Shown here in pieces: positions 27,050-34,671 of a DNA stretch of 64,000 bases. A program made the position numbers and the translations under genes. Under the pieces are notes generated by a model that was not told the DNA's origin, did no database searches, and worked only from the letters and a program-made list of their open reading frames with translations. Source of the DNA: Solirubrobacter sp035555675 (GTDB lineage Bacteria; Actinomycetota; Thermoleophilia; Solirubrobacterales; Solirubrobacteraceae); NCBI GenBank assembly GCA_035555675.1, contig DATMGH010000203.1:1-64000 (forward strand), in the 5' to 3' direction. The stretch's first letter is position 1. Each line of letters begins with the position of its first letter.

Positions 27050-28501
27050 CTATGCCAGACCAGGACCGCCGAGCAATCGCCGTGCGCTGTCGCCGCCGCC
27101 TTCCCGAGGGCCTATGCGAGTCGGTTCGCCTCGGCCGACCGCACCGCGCACGTGGTCGAACGAGCGGCCGAGCGAGTGCGCATAGCGTGAGAGCATCGTC
27201 TCCACGCGGTGACCGGCGATCGCGGCGAGGTCGGCGTCGTTGACACCGGCAGCGCGAAGCAGCGTGATGTACGAGTGCCGCATCTCATGCGGCCGGATGT
27301 CCAGGCCCGACGCCTCGCGGCCCGGCTTCCACACCTGTACCCACCAGTTCGCGTAACCCCAGAGCTTGCCGCGTGGCGACGGGAACAGCAGCGCGTCTGG
27401 GCGTAGTCGCTTGGAGCGATCGTCGTCGGCGGGCACCAACGCGGCCGGTCGCGTCGACAGCAGCAACTGCAGCTGGTCCATGAGGGCGCCGGGGACCGGC
27501 ACGACACGACCGGCGTCCATCTCGCCGTGGTCGTTCTTCGTGCCTGAAAGCATCTCGCCGAGCGACACCGTCCAGGCGATGCTGAGCGTCCCGTCCTTCA
27601 CGTTGAGGTCCGTCGAGTACAGCGCCAGCAGCTCGCCCGCCCGCAGTCCGCAGTCGGCCAGCACGCGCACCATCGGCTCCGCGTGAACGCGCCGCCACGC
27701 GTTCAGCTGTGGGCCGCCGGTGTCGGCCGACGCGCACGCTTGGGCGAACTCGTACATCTGTGCCCAGGACCAGACCCGGATTCGGCGCGGCGCCTTCTCG
27801 ATCCGCGGATCGTTCGTTCGGACCTTCACGCCCTTGAATGGATTGGCCAGGAGGACGTCGTCTTCGATGGCGTCCTCGGTCATCGCCGAGAGCGTGCCGA
27901 TGATGTTGATGACGCCGGTCCGGGCGCGCCGTTGCTCGGTGAGCAGGTGCGCAGTGAGCTGCACGGCGTGTCGGCGGCGAAGCTGGTAGAGCGGCCAGTC
28001 GCGCAGCGGCAAGCCCTCGATCCGGACGTCGAGAACAGCGCGCAGCCGGCACTCGTTGGTGCGGTTCGTGACCCGTGCCCGTGGCCGGCGCTCGGTCCAT
28101 GTCGCCGCGTACTCACCGACCGTGCGCGGGTTGGTCGGGGTTCGCCGTTCGCGCTCGTAACACGCGTCGATCGCCGCCTGCGCCAGGCGACGGAGCGGGT
28201 AGGTCCCGCGGATATCCGGCCGCCACCCGATCCGGCGCTTGCCGGTCCGGTCGGTCCATCGAGCGACGTACACCTTGGTCCCGGACGGGTTGATGCGCGT
28301 GATGGGCGATTCGCGGCGTGACGGTATGAAGAAGAAGTCGGTCACGACGTCCTCGCTCGTGTGCGCGGCGACGCCGCTGCGGTCGGGTTGGTCCTGACGG
28401 GGCGCTGACGCGTCAGCGCCAGCGAGCTGAGGCCGCGGGCGAACGCGGCGCATGAGGTACTGCTGGACATCCAAACCCTTCCTGTTCTGCCGGGTCGCCA
28501 C
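27050..28501 (-). CDS. Tyrosine recombinase (second of the element)
   Basis: 483-aa phage-integrase family protein. An N-terminal SAM-like/arm region (about 70-230) contains KVYVARWTDRTGKRRIGWRP. The catalytic domain has Arg in DCGLRAGELLAL, the HxxR box in HEMRHSYITLL, the second His in GHRVETML and the nucleophile Tyr in SRYAHS, so it looks active. The GTG start at 28501 gives a ~45-residue disordered leader; an internal ATG at 28453 is an alternative. It is far from both att sites, so it more likely belongs to a cargo cassette or resolves dimers than drives integration of the whole element. Divergent from the gene at 28751. Confidence 0.88.
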   Translation of the reverse strand: MATRQNRKGLDVQQYLMRRVRPRPQLAGADASAPRQDQPDRSGVAAHTSEDVVTDFFFIPSRRESPITRINPSGTKVYVARWTDRTGKRRIGWRPDIRGTYPLRRLAQAAIDACYERERRTPTNPRTVGEYAATWTERRPRARVTNRTNECRLRAVLDVRIEGLPLRDWPLYQLRRRHAVQLTAHLLTEQRRARTGVINIIGTLSAMTEDAIEDDVLLANPFKGVKVRTNDPRIEKAPRRIRVWSWAQMYEFAQACASADTGGPQLNAWRRVHAEPMVRVLADCGLRAGELLALYSTDLNVKDGTLSIAWTVSLGEMLSGTKNDHGEMDAGRVVPVPGALMDQLQLLLSTRPAALVPADDDRSKRLRPDALLFPSPRGKLWGYANWWVQVWKPGREASGLDIRPHEMRHSYITLLRAAGVNDADLAAIAGHRVETMLSRYAHSLGRSFDHVRGAVGRGEPTRIGPREGGGDSARRLLGGPGLA

Positions 28502-28632
28502 GCCGGCTGTCTAGGTGTATCGCGGTGGGTTGGGACCTCATTGCGCCTCCGAAGCGAGACTACGTCGCGCGGACCAGCGACGCAACGCGCCGTTTCGCAC
28601 GCTGCGACAAGTTCGTGTCGCGGCGACCGGAC

Positions 28633-28662
28633 TGGACAGCTGCGTGCGGTTGGGCGTACGAT
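28633..28662 (+). promoter_or_regulatory. Promoter driving the gene set at 28751-30125
   Basis: TGGACA (28633-28638), 18-bp spacer, TACGAT (28657-28662). The layout matches the promoter before the integrase (TTCGAC-18-TACCGT at 36984-37013), and both are followed after 17-19 bp by the same hairpin leader. The gap 28502-28632 between this and the divergent recombinase holds nothing else I recognise. Confidence 0.55.
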
Positions 28663-28683
28663 GCGCGCCGACATAGACAAAGT

Positions 28684-28750
28684 GGCCCGGCGCCACAGCG
28701 GAGTTGCACCTCCGCGGCGACCCGGGCCCGGACCAAGGAGATAGGGCTCC
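28684..28750 (+). promoter_or_regulatory. Structured leader with nested hairpins and a paired ribosome site
   Basis: Outer stem GGCCCGG (28684-28690) with CCGGGCC (28722-28728); inner stem GCGGAG (28698-28703) with CTCCGC (28710-28715), loop TTGCAC. The ribosome site GGAG (28737-28740) can pair with CTCC (28747-28750) immediately before the ATG at 28751. A near twin precedes the integrase. It is a candidate post-transcriptional control element. Confidence 0.55.
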
Positions 28751-29323
28751 ATGGCCAGTACGCACGCTACCGGCACGCTCGCCGGTGACGCATCCCCCGA
28801 CGGGATGGTTCCCGTCGCTCGTGACCAAGACGATCCGCGAGTCGTCGAAGTTCCGTTGGCCGAGCTGGCCAACGTCCACGTCGCGCTCGACACCGGCGGA
28901 CGGCGCCAGCCGCTCTCGCGACCCAATCTGGCGGGCTACATGTGCCCGTCGTTGATCCCCGCGGGCGCCGCGTTCGGCTACACCGGGACGCACAGGCGCC
29001 GGCGCGAAGTCCCGATCAAGGTGCTGATCCGGGAGGATCTGACGGATCCGCACGTCCTGGCGATGCTCGAGCGGCGAGCCGGTCACGCGAAGCTGAACCC
29101 GAACTACCGACCGCCGATCCCGCACGAGGAGTACCAGCGCCTGTTGGTGGCCATGCGCGCACCGGAGCTGTTGCAGGCGGCGCGCGAATGGTTGGTGAAC
29201 TCGACCGTGTTGGACGTCGACCGCGTCGCCGCCATGTCGGAGCGCAACATCCGGACAGCGCTCGACTGCCACTACTGGCCCGGCGGGTTTCCGCGCTTCG
29301 TCCACGACCGCACCGGAGCGTGA
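28751..29323 (+). CDS. Hypothetical protein of the integrative element
   Basis: 190-aa soluble protein of unknown function, first of three coupled genes. It contains a basic patch GTHRRRREVPIKVLIR, a conserved-looking KLNPNYRPPIPHEEYQ and an aromatic end HYWPGGFPRF. No catalytic motif or membrane helix. ATG 28751 follows AAGGAGA by nine bases. Expressed from the hairpin-leader promoter shared with the integrase, suggesting an early or regulatory role; this is inference. Confidence 0.65.
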   Translation: MASTHATGTLAGDASPDGMVPVARDQDDPRVVEVPLAELANVHVALDTGGRRQPLSRPNLAGYMCPSLIPAGAAFGYTGTHRRRREVPIKVLIREDLTDPHVLAMLERRAGHAKLNPNYRPPIPHEEYQRLLVAMRAPELLQAAREWLVNSTVLDVDRVAAMSERNIRTALDCHYWPGGFPRFVHDRTGA

Positions 29324-29325
29324 CC

Positions 29326-29712
29326 ATGAGCGACACCGATCGGCTGGCCGCCGCCCTCACTGCGCTGCGGTCCGGCGAGCGCTACCGGTTCAGCCACTGC
29401 ACCGTCACGGTCACGTCGAGCCCGCTCTGCGGCCGCTACGTCATCGAAGGCCAACTCGCCGAGCAGTGGCACACCACCGACGACGTCCGCGAGGCCCTGG
29501 AGGCCGTCGACGAGTTCCAAGACCACCCGATGCCCGCGATGATCGACGCACGCCGATGCCGCCTGCTCGCCGCGGCCACGGCCTGCTACCGGCGCCGCGA
29601 TGTGCACAACGCAGCCGGATCGACTTCGCTGGCCGAACACCTCGAGGCGACCGGTGACGTGTACCTCGACCGCGCACGAGCGCTCTCCGACGAGTGGGAG
29701 ACACCCCGATGA
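29326..29712 (+). CDS. Hypothetical protein of the integrative element
   Basis: 128 aa, not recognised. A beta-rich N-terminal half (YRFSHCTVTVTSSPLCGRYVI) is followed by helices rich in Ala/Asp/Glu. ATG 29326 lies 2 bp after the previous stop with GGAG upstream, and the stop overlaps the next ATG, so it is the middle gene of a coupled trio. Cysteines at residues ~24, 34, 83 and 92 are scattered rather than arranged as a zinc site. Confidence 0.65.
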   Translation: MSDTDRLAAALTALRSGERYRFSHCTVTVTSSPLCGRYVIEGQLAEQWHTTDDVREALEAVDEFQDHPMPAMIDARRCRLLAAATACYRRRDVHNAAGSTSLAEHLEATGDVYLDRARALSDEWETPR

Positions 29713-30125
29713 CCGCAGCCACCATCGACCGAACCCTCATCGGCCGTCCGCACGCCCCGAGTCGCCGCGGCTGCGACTGCGCCCACGCGCCCAACGCGGG
29801 TGGCGCGCTCGTCCCCGTGTGCCATCTCGCCGACGGCGAGCGCGGCGAGATCATGCGCGAACGGATCACCGCGCACATCTCAGGTGGCTTCATCTTCGTG
29901 GACTTCGAGGACGGGCTGGTCACCTACTCGCTGGCCGAGCTGACCGAGGCCGAGCTCGACCTCGTGCATCGGATCGCGGACGAGTACGAGTCCAGCGACC
30001 TGGCCGTCTGGCACGACGAGCTGTTCCCAGAGACCTGCCGGCCGTCCTGGCCTCGCCGGCTCCTCGTGACGACGCTCGAGCGGCTGGTCGATCGCGGCGC
30101 CTGGCTTCTAGAACGCATCGACTGA
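29709..30125 (+). CDS. Hypothetical protein of the integrative element
   Basis: 138 aa, not recognised. It begins with a Cys/His-containing stretch (RRGCDCAHAPNAGG), possibly a metal-binding knuckle, then a beta-alpha segment (HISGGFIFVDFEDGLVTYSL) and a helical end. ATG 29709 overlaps the preceding stop (ATGA). A strong hairpin (30136-30161) follows, so the trio 28751-30125 forms a closed transcription unit. Confidence 0.65.
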   Translation: MTAATIDRTLIGRPHAPSRRGCDCAHAPNAGGALVPVCHLADGERGEIMRERITAHISGGFIFVDFEDGLVTYSLAELTEAELDLVHRIADEYESSDLAVWHDELFPETCRPSWPRRLLVTTLERLVDRGAWLLERID

Positions 30126-30135
30126 CCGCCGGTCG

Positions 30136-30161
30136 GTGGGCACGACACGAGTCGTGCCCAC
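30136..30161 (+). terminator. Hairpin terminator of the 28751-30125 unit
   Basis: GTGGGCACGAC (30136-30146), loop ACGA, GTCGTGCCCAC (30151-30161), 11 perfect base pairs starting 10 bp after the stop. No T-run. The rest of the gap to 30378 has no supported gene; a GTG-initiated extension of the next frame would have to start inside this hairpin. Confidence 0.7.
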
Positions 30162-30378
30162 CACTTCCGGGCGATCTACGGCCCAGACAGCCCGGGGCGG
30201 GGTGAACCCTCAGCTCGGGTCAAGAAACCGTGCAGATGCGTACCCGGATGGCTTCGCACACGTGTTCTGCGACGCATGCTGGCCAACTAAGCGCCTACAG
30301 CAGACCGGTGCCGTGGCCGCTCGTCGCGATCACGCCCAGCCCTCGCCAGACGTCCGGCAGCGACCCCACACTTGGCGA

Positions 30379-30834
30379 ATGGCTGGCCAGCGCCACTACC
30401 CGGAGCCGCAGCGTGAAGCGCTCCTCCAAGCGGTCGTCATCAACGGCCTCTCGATCGCCGAAGCGGTCCGCCGCGCAAAGGCCGGCACGCTCGGCGATGT
30501 CAGCCCGTTCACGATCCCATATTCGAGCGCCAAGACGATCGTCGCCAACGGGCGCGACGCCTTCGCCGTCTCCGCCCCTGACCGCGCCCACGGCGCCATC
30601 GACCGGGCCGCGCTCCAACTCGTAGGCCAAGCCCTGCGCGCCGCCAACCAGCTCGCCGACGACGCCGACCCCGTCGCGATCAAACGCACCGCCGACGCAC
30701 TCGTCGCGGCACGCCGGGCACTCCCGCCACAGCCGAAGACACCAAAGCCCGCCGAACCCCAAGAGCCGACCACCACGGCGCCTGACCCGGCCGTAGCAGC
30801 GCTGCTCAAGGCGGCAGAACGGCACGCCGCATGA
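30379..30834 (+). CDS. Helix-turn-helix protein, possibly terminase-small-subunit-like
   Basis: 151 aa. The N-terminal third reads QREALLQAVVINGLSIAEAV, a homeodomain-like helix-turn-helix as in small terminase subunits and transposase-type HTH proteins. It is followed by an Ala-rich helical hairpin and a Pro/Lys-rich tail (PPQPKTPKPAEPQEP). ATG 30379 is chosen because the helix-turn-helix starts right after it; the ribosome site is weak. The stop overlaps the next gene (ATGA). A DNA-packaging role would be notable as there is no large terminase in the element; a plain regulator is equally possible. Confidence 0.5.
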   Translation: MAGQRHYPEPQREALLQAVVINGLSIAEAVRRAKAGTLGDVSPFTIPYSSAKTIVANGRDAFAVSAPDRAHGAIDRAALQLVGQALRAANQLADDADPVAIKRTADALVAARRALPPQPKTPKPAEPQEPTTTAPDPAVAALLKAAERHAA

Positions 30835-31118
30835 CCGCCGACGACATCGCCGGGCAGTTCGAGGCCCTCATCGCCACGGTCGAGGACTGCGGCGGCGACA
30901 CACCGATCCTTGCCGCCCTCGCCCGCCTCGACGGCTTCCACTTCGCGGAGACGGCCGAAGCGATCGAGGCCATGCTGCTCAACGGCGGCCGCACCAACCC
31001 GACCGAGCCGGTCGACCCAGACGAGATCGACGACGACTCACGCCAAGACGCCACCGACGCCGCGGCGCTGCTGGCGATCGGGTTCCTCGTCGGTCGGCGC
31101 TCGATCGGCCAGAGCTGA
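30831..31118 (+). CDS. Small acidic hypothetical protein
   Basis: 95 aa, very acidic (VDPDEIDDDSRQDATD), helical, ending in a hydrophobic-basic segment AALLAIGFLVGRRSIGQS. ATG 30831 overlaps the preceding stop. Unknown function; its acidity and pairing with a DNA-binding gene might suit a modulator or DNA-mimic role, which is only speculation. Confidence 0.55.
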   Translation: MTADDIAGQFEALIATVEDCGGDTPILAALARLDGFHFAETAEAIEAMLLNGGRTNPTEPVDPDEIDDDSRQDATDAAALLAIGFLVGRRSIGQS

Positions 31119-31243
31119 CGGCCCCACTCCGCGGCAACCCCCGAGGCGAGCGCCACTGACCGCGGGCTACCACTGGCGGCGATCAGCCGATCGCTTCCCG
31201 CGTTCCACCCCGCGCGACGCATCAGGACGTGCAGCACCTCGCG

Positions 31244-31291
31244 GCGCGTAATACGCTCGCCCCGAGCCAAGGCGATCCGCGCGTAATACGC
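31244..31291. repeat. Two copies of GCGCGTAATACGC in a gene-free stretch
   Basis: The 13-bp sequence occurs at 31244-31256 and 31279-31291, 35 bp apart. Its core GCGTA-A-TACGC is an inverted repeat. A further TTGCGT-G-ACGCAA palindrome lies near 31425-31437. These are candidate protein-binding sites. The whole gap 31119-31684 has no gene I can support. Confidence 0.45.
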
Positions 31292-31684
31292 AACGCCGAA
31301 CCACGCCACCGAGACGCGCCAGGACGCCCGACATGCGACGAAAGCGCGAAACCGGGCGCGGACCGGTTCACCCTCACGCGCTCGTTGCTGCTTTCGTGCG
31401 CGTGCGGGCTTGGCCGGCGCTGCATTGCGTGACGCAACCGACTGCGAGGTCGTACTGGTTGGCGAGCTGGCCTGACCCTGCGACCGCCGGCGACCTGGCC
31501 GGCCAGCGCGTCCCCCTGCGGCGTGTCAGCGTGGGATCTCGGCGCCCTCGAACGGGTCCCACTCGCCGGACGTGAGGGCGGCGATCGCTTCGCGTCGTCT
31601 GTGAGGCCCTGATCGTCTGATGGCCGAACCGAGCGCGGCGGGCCCGAAGTTCTGCTGGGCGAACCGCATGAAACCTCGTGTCTC

Positions 31685-31912
31685 TCATTGGAGTCTTGGT
31701 CCGGGGTCGATGCCGGTGTGCACGGCGTCGGCCAGCTCGGCGAGCAGCAGGTCGCCGTCGTGGACGAGCACTTCCGCGTTTGGCGAGCTCAGGTCGCGGG
31801 CGAGGAGCGTACGGACGCTCGCAACGTCACCGTCGATGATGGAGCCGCGCTTGTTGACCGCGCGTATGCGGAACCGGACCGTGTGTCCGCAGCCGCAGAA
31901 GCAGCGTGCCAT
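31685..31912 (-). CDS. Small cysteine-containing protein
   Basis: 75 aa starting MARCFCGCGHTVRFRIRAV: three Cys and a His in the first ten residues suggest a minimal zinc knuckle, followed by an alpha-helical part and LVHDGDLLLAELADAVHTG. ATG 31912 follows GGAGGTGG by about nine bases and lies 1 bp after the stop of the membrane gene, so it is the last of a three-gene operon. Function unknown. Confidence 0.6.
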   Translation of the reverse strand: MARCFCGCGHTVRFRIRAVNKRGSIIDGDVASVRTLLARDLSSPNAEVLVHDGDLLLAELADAVHTGIDPGPRLQ

Positions 31913-31913
31913 G

Positions 31914-33155
31914 TCAGCTGCCACCTCCCTGTTGCGGTCGCCCGAGCTGTTCTTTCTGCTCATCGCTGAGGTACGGCTCCATCAGGGTTCGCAGATCGCG
32001 GGTCACGCGCTGGTAGGCGGCGACGCGGCGGTCGACGAGACGTTGTATCCGGGGCTCGGAGTCGGCTTGGCCGTCTCGGACGACGCCGAGCAGTCGGCTG
32101 AGGGCCGTGTGAATTCCTGTCCGGGCTTTGTCGAGGCGGCGGAGCTGGACTTGGACGTCGCTATCAGTGATGTCGGCGGTGCGGTTGCGCATGGCGCTGA
32201 GTGCCCGGTCGGCGTTCCGTAGGCGCTGCTTCGAGCTCGCGATCCATTCGCTGTATCCGATCTTTGTATCGCCGTAGTCGTCGATCACGCGGGTGACGGT
32301 GGTGCTGAATCGGTTGCCGAGCGAGCCATGCTGGTCGAGCAGGCGAGCGTCGCGGTCGGATAGCTGGTCGCTCTGGCCAGCGAGCTTCATGCCGACCGGG
32401 TCCGGTGAGGAGGCGATCGCTGTGTCCGTGGCCCGCTCGAGCTCGTGCGCGGATGGCGAGGTCGTCCGGTCGCGATGGCGCAGGGCGGGCATGCCGAGTA
32501 CGCCGAGAAAGACGAGGCTGAGCACAAGCGGCGAGTACGTGGCGCGGAGGTAGTTCCAGGATCGGCGCCTGAAGATCCAGCGGATCACGACCCACGCCAC
32601 GAGGCCGTACAGGTAAATCACGGCGAAGGTGCTGACGACTCCGCTGACCGGCCCGAACGCCGGAGTGTCGACCCAGTTCTCAGGGTCCCATCCGCCGGCG
32701 GCCCCGGCGAGCAGGCAGAGGCCCAGCGCGACCCATCTTCCCCACTGCAGCCATGGGCCGCGTTTCGGGCTGGTCGAGGTGCCTGCGTTCTCGTCCTCAT
32801 CGATGCGCGTGGCGGCGTCCGCCTGCGATCCGTGCGCCGCCGAGTCGACGGGGACTTTCGCCGACATGCTTGCAGGCGGTCGTGACGGCCTGTCAGTCCA
32901 TATCACTTCTCCGAGCCGCAGGAGGCCGGCGCCGGGAAGCGCAAGGAGGCCGACGACGCTGGCCGCGACCATCGCGACGAAGCCCATCACGACGACGCCC
33001 TCGATCACGTCGCCGTCCAGAATCATCTTCAGGCCAGTCCACTCGTAGTAGAGACCCGCGGCGAGCGCCGCCAGGTTCGTGGCGACAACGATGAGACCGC
33101 CGAGTACGAGCGCCGGGACGGCCACGGCGCGGCGCATCCGCCAGGCACCGCTCAT
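31914..33155 (-). CDS. Multi-pass membrane protein with a long helical C-terminal domain
   Basis: 413 aa. Membrane helices near 10-35 (VPALVLGGLIVVATNLAALAA), 50-75 (VVVMGFVAMVAASVVGLLAL), 140-155 (VALGLCLLAGAAGGW), 165-190 (GVVSTFAVIYLYGLVAWVV) and 205-222 (LVLSLVFLGVLGM). Residues 235-413 are soluble and helical, with coiled-coil-like runs (QVQLRRLDKARTGIHTALSR). ATG 33155 overlaps the stop of the upstream small membrane gene. No known family recognised. The design, a membrane platform with a long coil, resembles sensor/effector subunits of phage-defence systems, but no enzymatic domain is seen. Confidence 0.7.
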   Translation of the reverse strand: MSGAWRMRRAVAVPALVLGGLIVVATNLAALAAGLYYEWTGLKMILDGDVIEGVVVMGFVAMVAASVVGLLALPGAGLLRLGEVIWTDRPSRPPASMSAKVPVDSAAHGSQADAATRIDEDENAGTSTSPKRGPWLQWGRWVALGLCLLAGAAGGWDPENWVDTPAFGPVSGVVSTFAVIYLYGLVAWVVIRWIFRRRSWNYLRATYSPLVLSLVFLGVLGMPALRHRDRTTSPSAHELERATDTAIASSPDPVGMKLAGQSDQLSDRDARLLDQHGSLGNRFSTTVTRVIDDYGDTKIGYSEWIASSKQRLRNADRALSAMRNRTADITDSDVQVQLRRLDKARTGIHTALSRLLGVVRDGQADSEPRIQRLVDRRVAAYQRVTRDLRTLMEPYLSDEQKEQLGRPQQGGGS

Positions 33156-33427
33156 CGAACGGCCCTCAGCAGCGCTCGTGCGAGCACACCGACGGCGACC
33201 GCGAGGACAGCTCCCGCGCCGGCGGTGAGCGCGATCACCTTCGCTGGCCCGTACGCGAACGGATGGCCGCTCGCGTACTGGAGCTCGTGCACGGCGACGC
33301 CAGCGAGGGTCACCGCCACGACTGCCGAGAGGGCGAGGACCGTGGTCGCCGCGGACGAGATCGCGCGGCGGTCTACGTCTGCTAGCGGAGAATCCGCAGG
33401 CGGGTCCGACTCGCGAGTGGTCACCAT
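33152..33427 (-). CDS. Small two-helix membrane protein
   Basis: 91 aa with two membrane helices (TTVLALSAVVAVTLAGVAV and KVIALTAGAGAVLAVAVGVLA) joined by a short loop. ATG 33427 follows AAGGAAG. First gene of the leftward operon 33427-31685, overlapping the 413-aa membrane gene (ATGA). Holin-like size and topology can be noted, but the operon context favours a partner of the larger membrane protein. Confidence 0.65.
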   Translation of the reverse strand: MVTTRESDPPADSPLADVDRRAISSAATTVLALSAVVAVTLAGVAVHELQYASGHPFAYGPAKVIALTAGAGAVLAVAVGVLARALLRAVR

Positions 33428-33444
33428 ACGCGTCTTCCTTGATC

Positions 33445-33495
33445 GCTCGGGATTCGTGCCGAGCTACGCTACCTGCCGCCGCGCACGCCGGGCAA
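33445..33495 (-). promoter_or_regulatory. Promoter and leader hairpin of the membrane operon
   Basis: Minus strand: TTGCCC (33490-33495), 18-bp spacer, TAGCGT (33466-33471). The transcript then passes a hairpin GCTCGG/CCGAGC (33445-33450 with 33459-33464) just before the AAGGAAG ribosome site. An 18-bp spacer and a hairpin ahead of the ribosome site also characterise the two rightward leaders of the element. Confidence 0.5.
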
Positions 33496-33605
33496 GTGAA
33501 CGATCGTCCAGGCCACAGCGGGATGCGGTCCTGAATGATCCAGAAGCGATAGCGGTGCGACCGCGCCGCCCGTCATACTCGGTGAGCCGGTTCCGATACC
33601 CGGCC

Positions 33606-33704
33606 TTCACGAACTCTTCGAGCGGCCCCACAGCGGGGCCGTTCGACGTTCCGCACCTTTCTGTCCGAGGGTAGGCGCGAAACTCTGCACCAGTAGTTCG
33701 TGAA
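33606..33704 (+). promoter_or_regulatory. Long-range inverted repeat enclosing a hairpin, upstream of the replication operon
   Basis: TTCACGAACT (33606-33615) pairs with AGTTCGTGAA (33695-33704); between them CGGCCCC (33623-33629) pairs with GGGGCCG (33635-33641). The 315-bp gap 33428-33742 otherwise holds the divergent promoter of the membrane operon. This could be a cruciform, regulator site or attenuator. Confidence 0.45.
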
Positions 33705-33742
33705 CCAGTGCCGCAGTCGCGGCGCGCGGAAAGGAGTATCGG

Positions 33743-34360
33743 GTGTGCAGATCAGCGAAGGAACGTCGCCTGAGGCGGCGTTCGGTCGTCCTGATTCGGC
33801 AGTTGCAGCGAGCCCACCCGAGCGACGGCATCGCAGTCGTTCGTGAGCTCGTACAGCGAGGCGACGTGGTCGGCGCCGCCGCGGCGTTCCGCGGCGCGTC
33901 GGAAGGCGGCTTCTACGACGAGGAGACGCTTCTCCGAGGCGCCGTTCTCACGACCGAGGAGTCGCGTGAGGCTGACGTACGAGCAGCTGCGGTCGGGCGC
34001 CTGAACCGAGAGGCCGACGTGCGCGCCAGGGCGAGCCGGTGCCGGCGAGATGCCTCGTACGCGATGGTGACGCGGTTCGCCGCGAAGGACGGTAACCGGA
34101 ACGCTCGCGAAGCTCTGAGGATCATGGCTCGCCGTCGGCGCGCCGGCACGATCGGCGCCGTGCGACGCGACCCGGCGCACGTTTCGAAGCTCCCGCGCCG
34201 CCGCGCCCGTGCTTCGCACGGGCCTCGGGCCGGCGCGCGGTCGCGCGTCCGGGCGTCGCGTGCCGGGCCTGACGACGGCCCTGCACGACCTGAGCCGCCG
34301 GCGCATGACGTAGCGCGCCGGCGGCTGTTCACGCCACCTCGCTCGCGGGGTCGGCGATGA
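33743..34360 (+). CDS. Arg-rich hypothetical protein, first gene of the replication operon
   Basis: 205 aa, strongly basic. The N-terminal half is helical (LIRQLQRAHPSDGIAVVREL); the last 70 residues are almost all Arg/Ala/Pro and likely disordered, perhaps nucleic-acid binding. The GTG start at 33743 has AAAGGAG eight bases upstream. Its stop overlaps the ATG of the winged-helix gene, starting a run of seven coupled genes to 36757. No family recognised, and the basic tail lowers confidence that all of it folds. Confidence 0.6.
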   Translation: MCRSAKERRLRRRSVVLIRQLQRAHPSDGIAVVRELVQRGDVVGAAAAFRGASEGGFYDEETLLRGAVLTTEESREADVRAAAVGRLNREADVRARASRCRRDASYAMVTRFAAKDGNRNAREALRIMARRRRAGTIGAVRRDPAHVSKLPRRRARASHGPRAGARSRVRASRAGPDDGPARPEPPAHDVARRRLFTPPRSRGRR

Positions 34361-34671
34361 ACGAGACGCAGCAGCGCTCGCGGCCGGTGCGCGGGCCGCT
34401 CTTCGAGCAGGCCGTCCGGCTGGCGCCGCGGGTTGGCGACGCCCGGCGGCTGAAGGTGCTCGCCTTGATCGCAGCGCATGCCGACGCGGGCTGCCCGAAC
34501 CCGACGATCGGCGAGCTTGCGATGCGGCTCGGCGAGCGGCGCGTGACCGTCGTTCGGCTGATCGACCGCTTGGAGGCCGACGGTCTCCTCGCCGTTCATC
34601 GCAGCGGCGCGAGCAGACGATCGCGTGTCACTCGTTACGAGCTGCGGCTCGAGGGTGGTGGTCGGCGATGA
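34357..34671 (+). CDS. Winged-helix DNA-binding protein
   Basis: 104 aa. A winged-helix fold is visible: helix 1 RRLKVLALIAAHADAG, helix-turn-helix PTIGELAMRLGERRVTVVRL, and the wing LLAVHRSGASRRSRVTRYEL. This is the pattern of plasmid/phage replication-initiator helix domains and MarR/GntR-like regulators. ATGA overlaps at both ends, with the gene before and with the RepA-like ATPase after, point to a replication role. Confidence 0.78.
   Translation: MNETQQRSRPVRGPLFEQAVRLAPRVGDARRLKVLALIAAHADAGCPNPTIGELAMRLGERRVTVVRLIDRLEADGLLAVHRSGASRRSRVTRYELRLEGGGRR

Noticed and set aside
27050..28501. Second integrated element nested within the first, defined by the second recombinase
   Set aside because: No direct repeat flanking 25375-28501 was found, so nesting is not supported though still possible.
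30136..30378. GTG-initiated extension of the helix-turn-helix gene
   Set aside because: The start would sit in a perfect terminator hairpin and the added residues lack a ribosome site and coding character.
31119..31684. Small genes in the gap (frames of 67-104 aa on both strands)
   Set aside because: No ribosome sites, composition unlike neighbours, mutually overlapping frames.
33607..34306. Minus-strand genes opposite 33743-34360
   Set aside because: The plus-strand frame has a good ribosome site and a 4-bp coupling to the next gene; the minus frames have neither.
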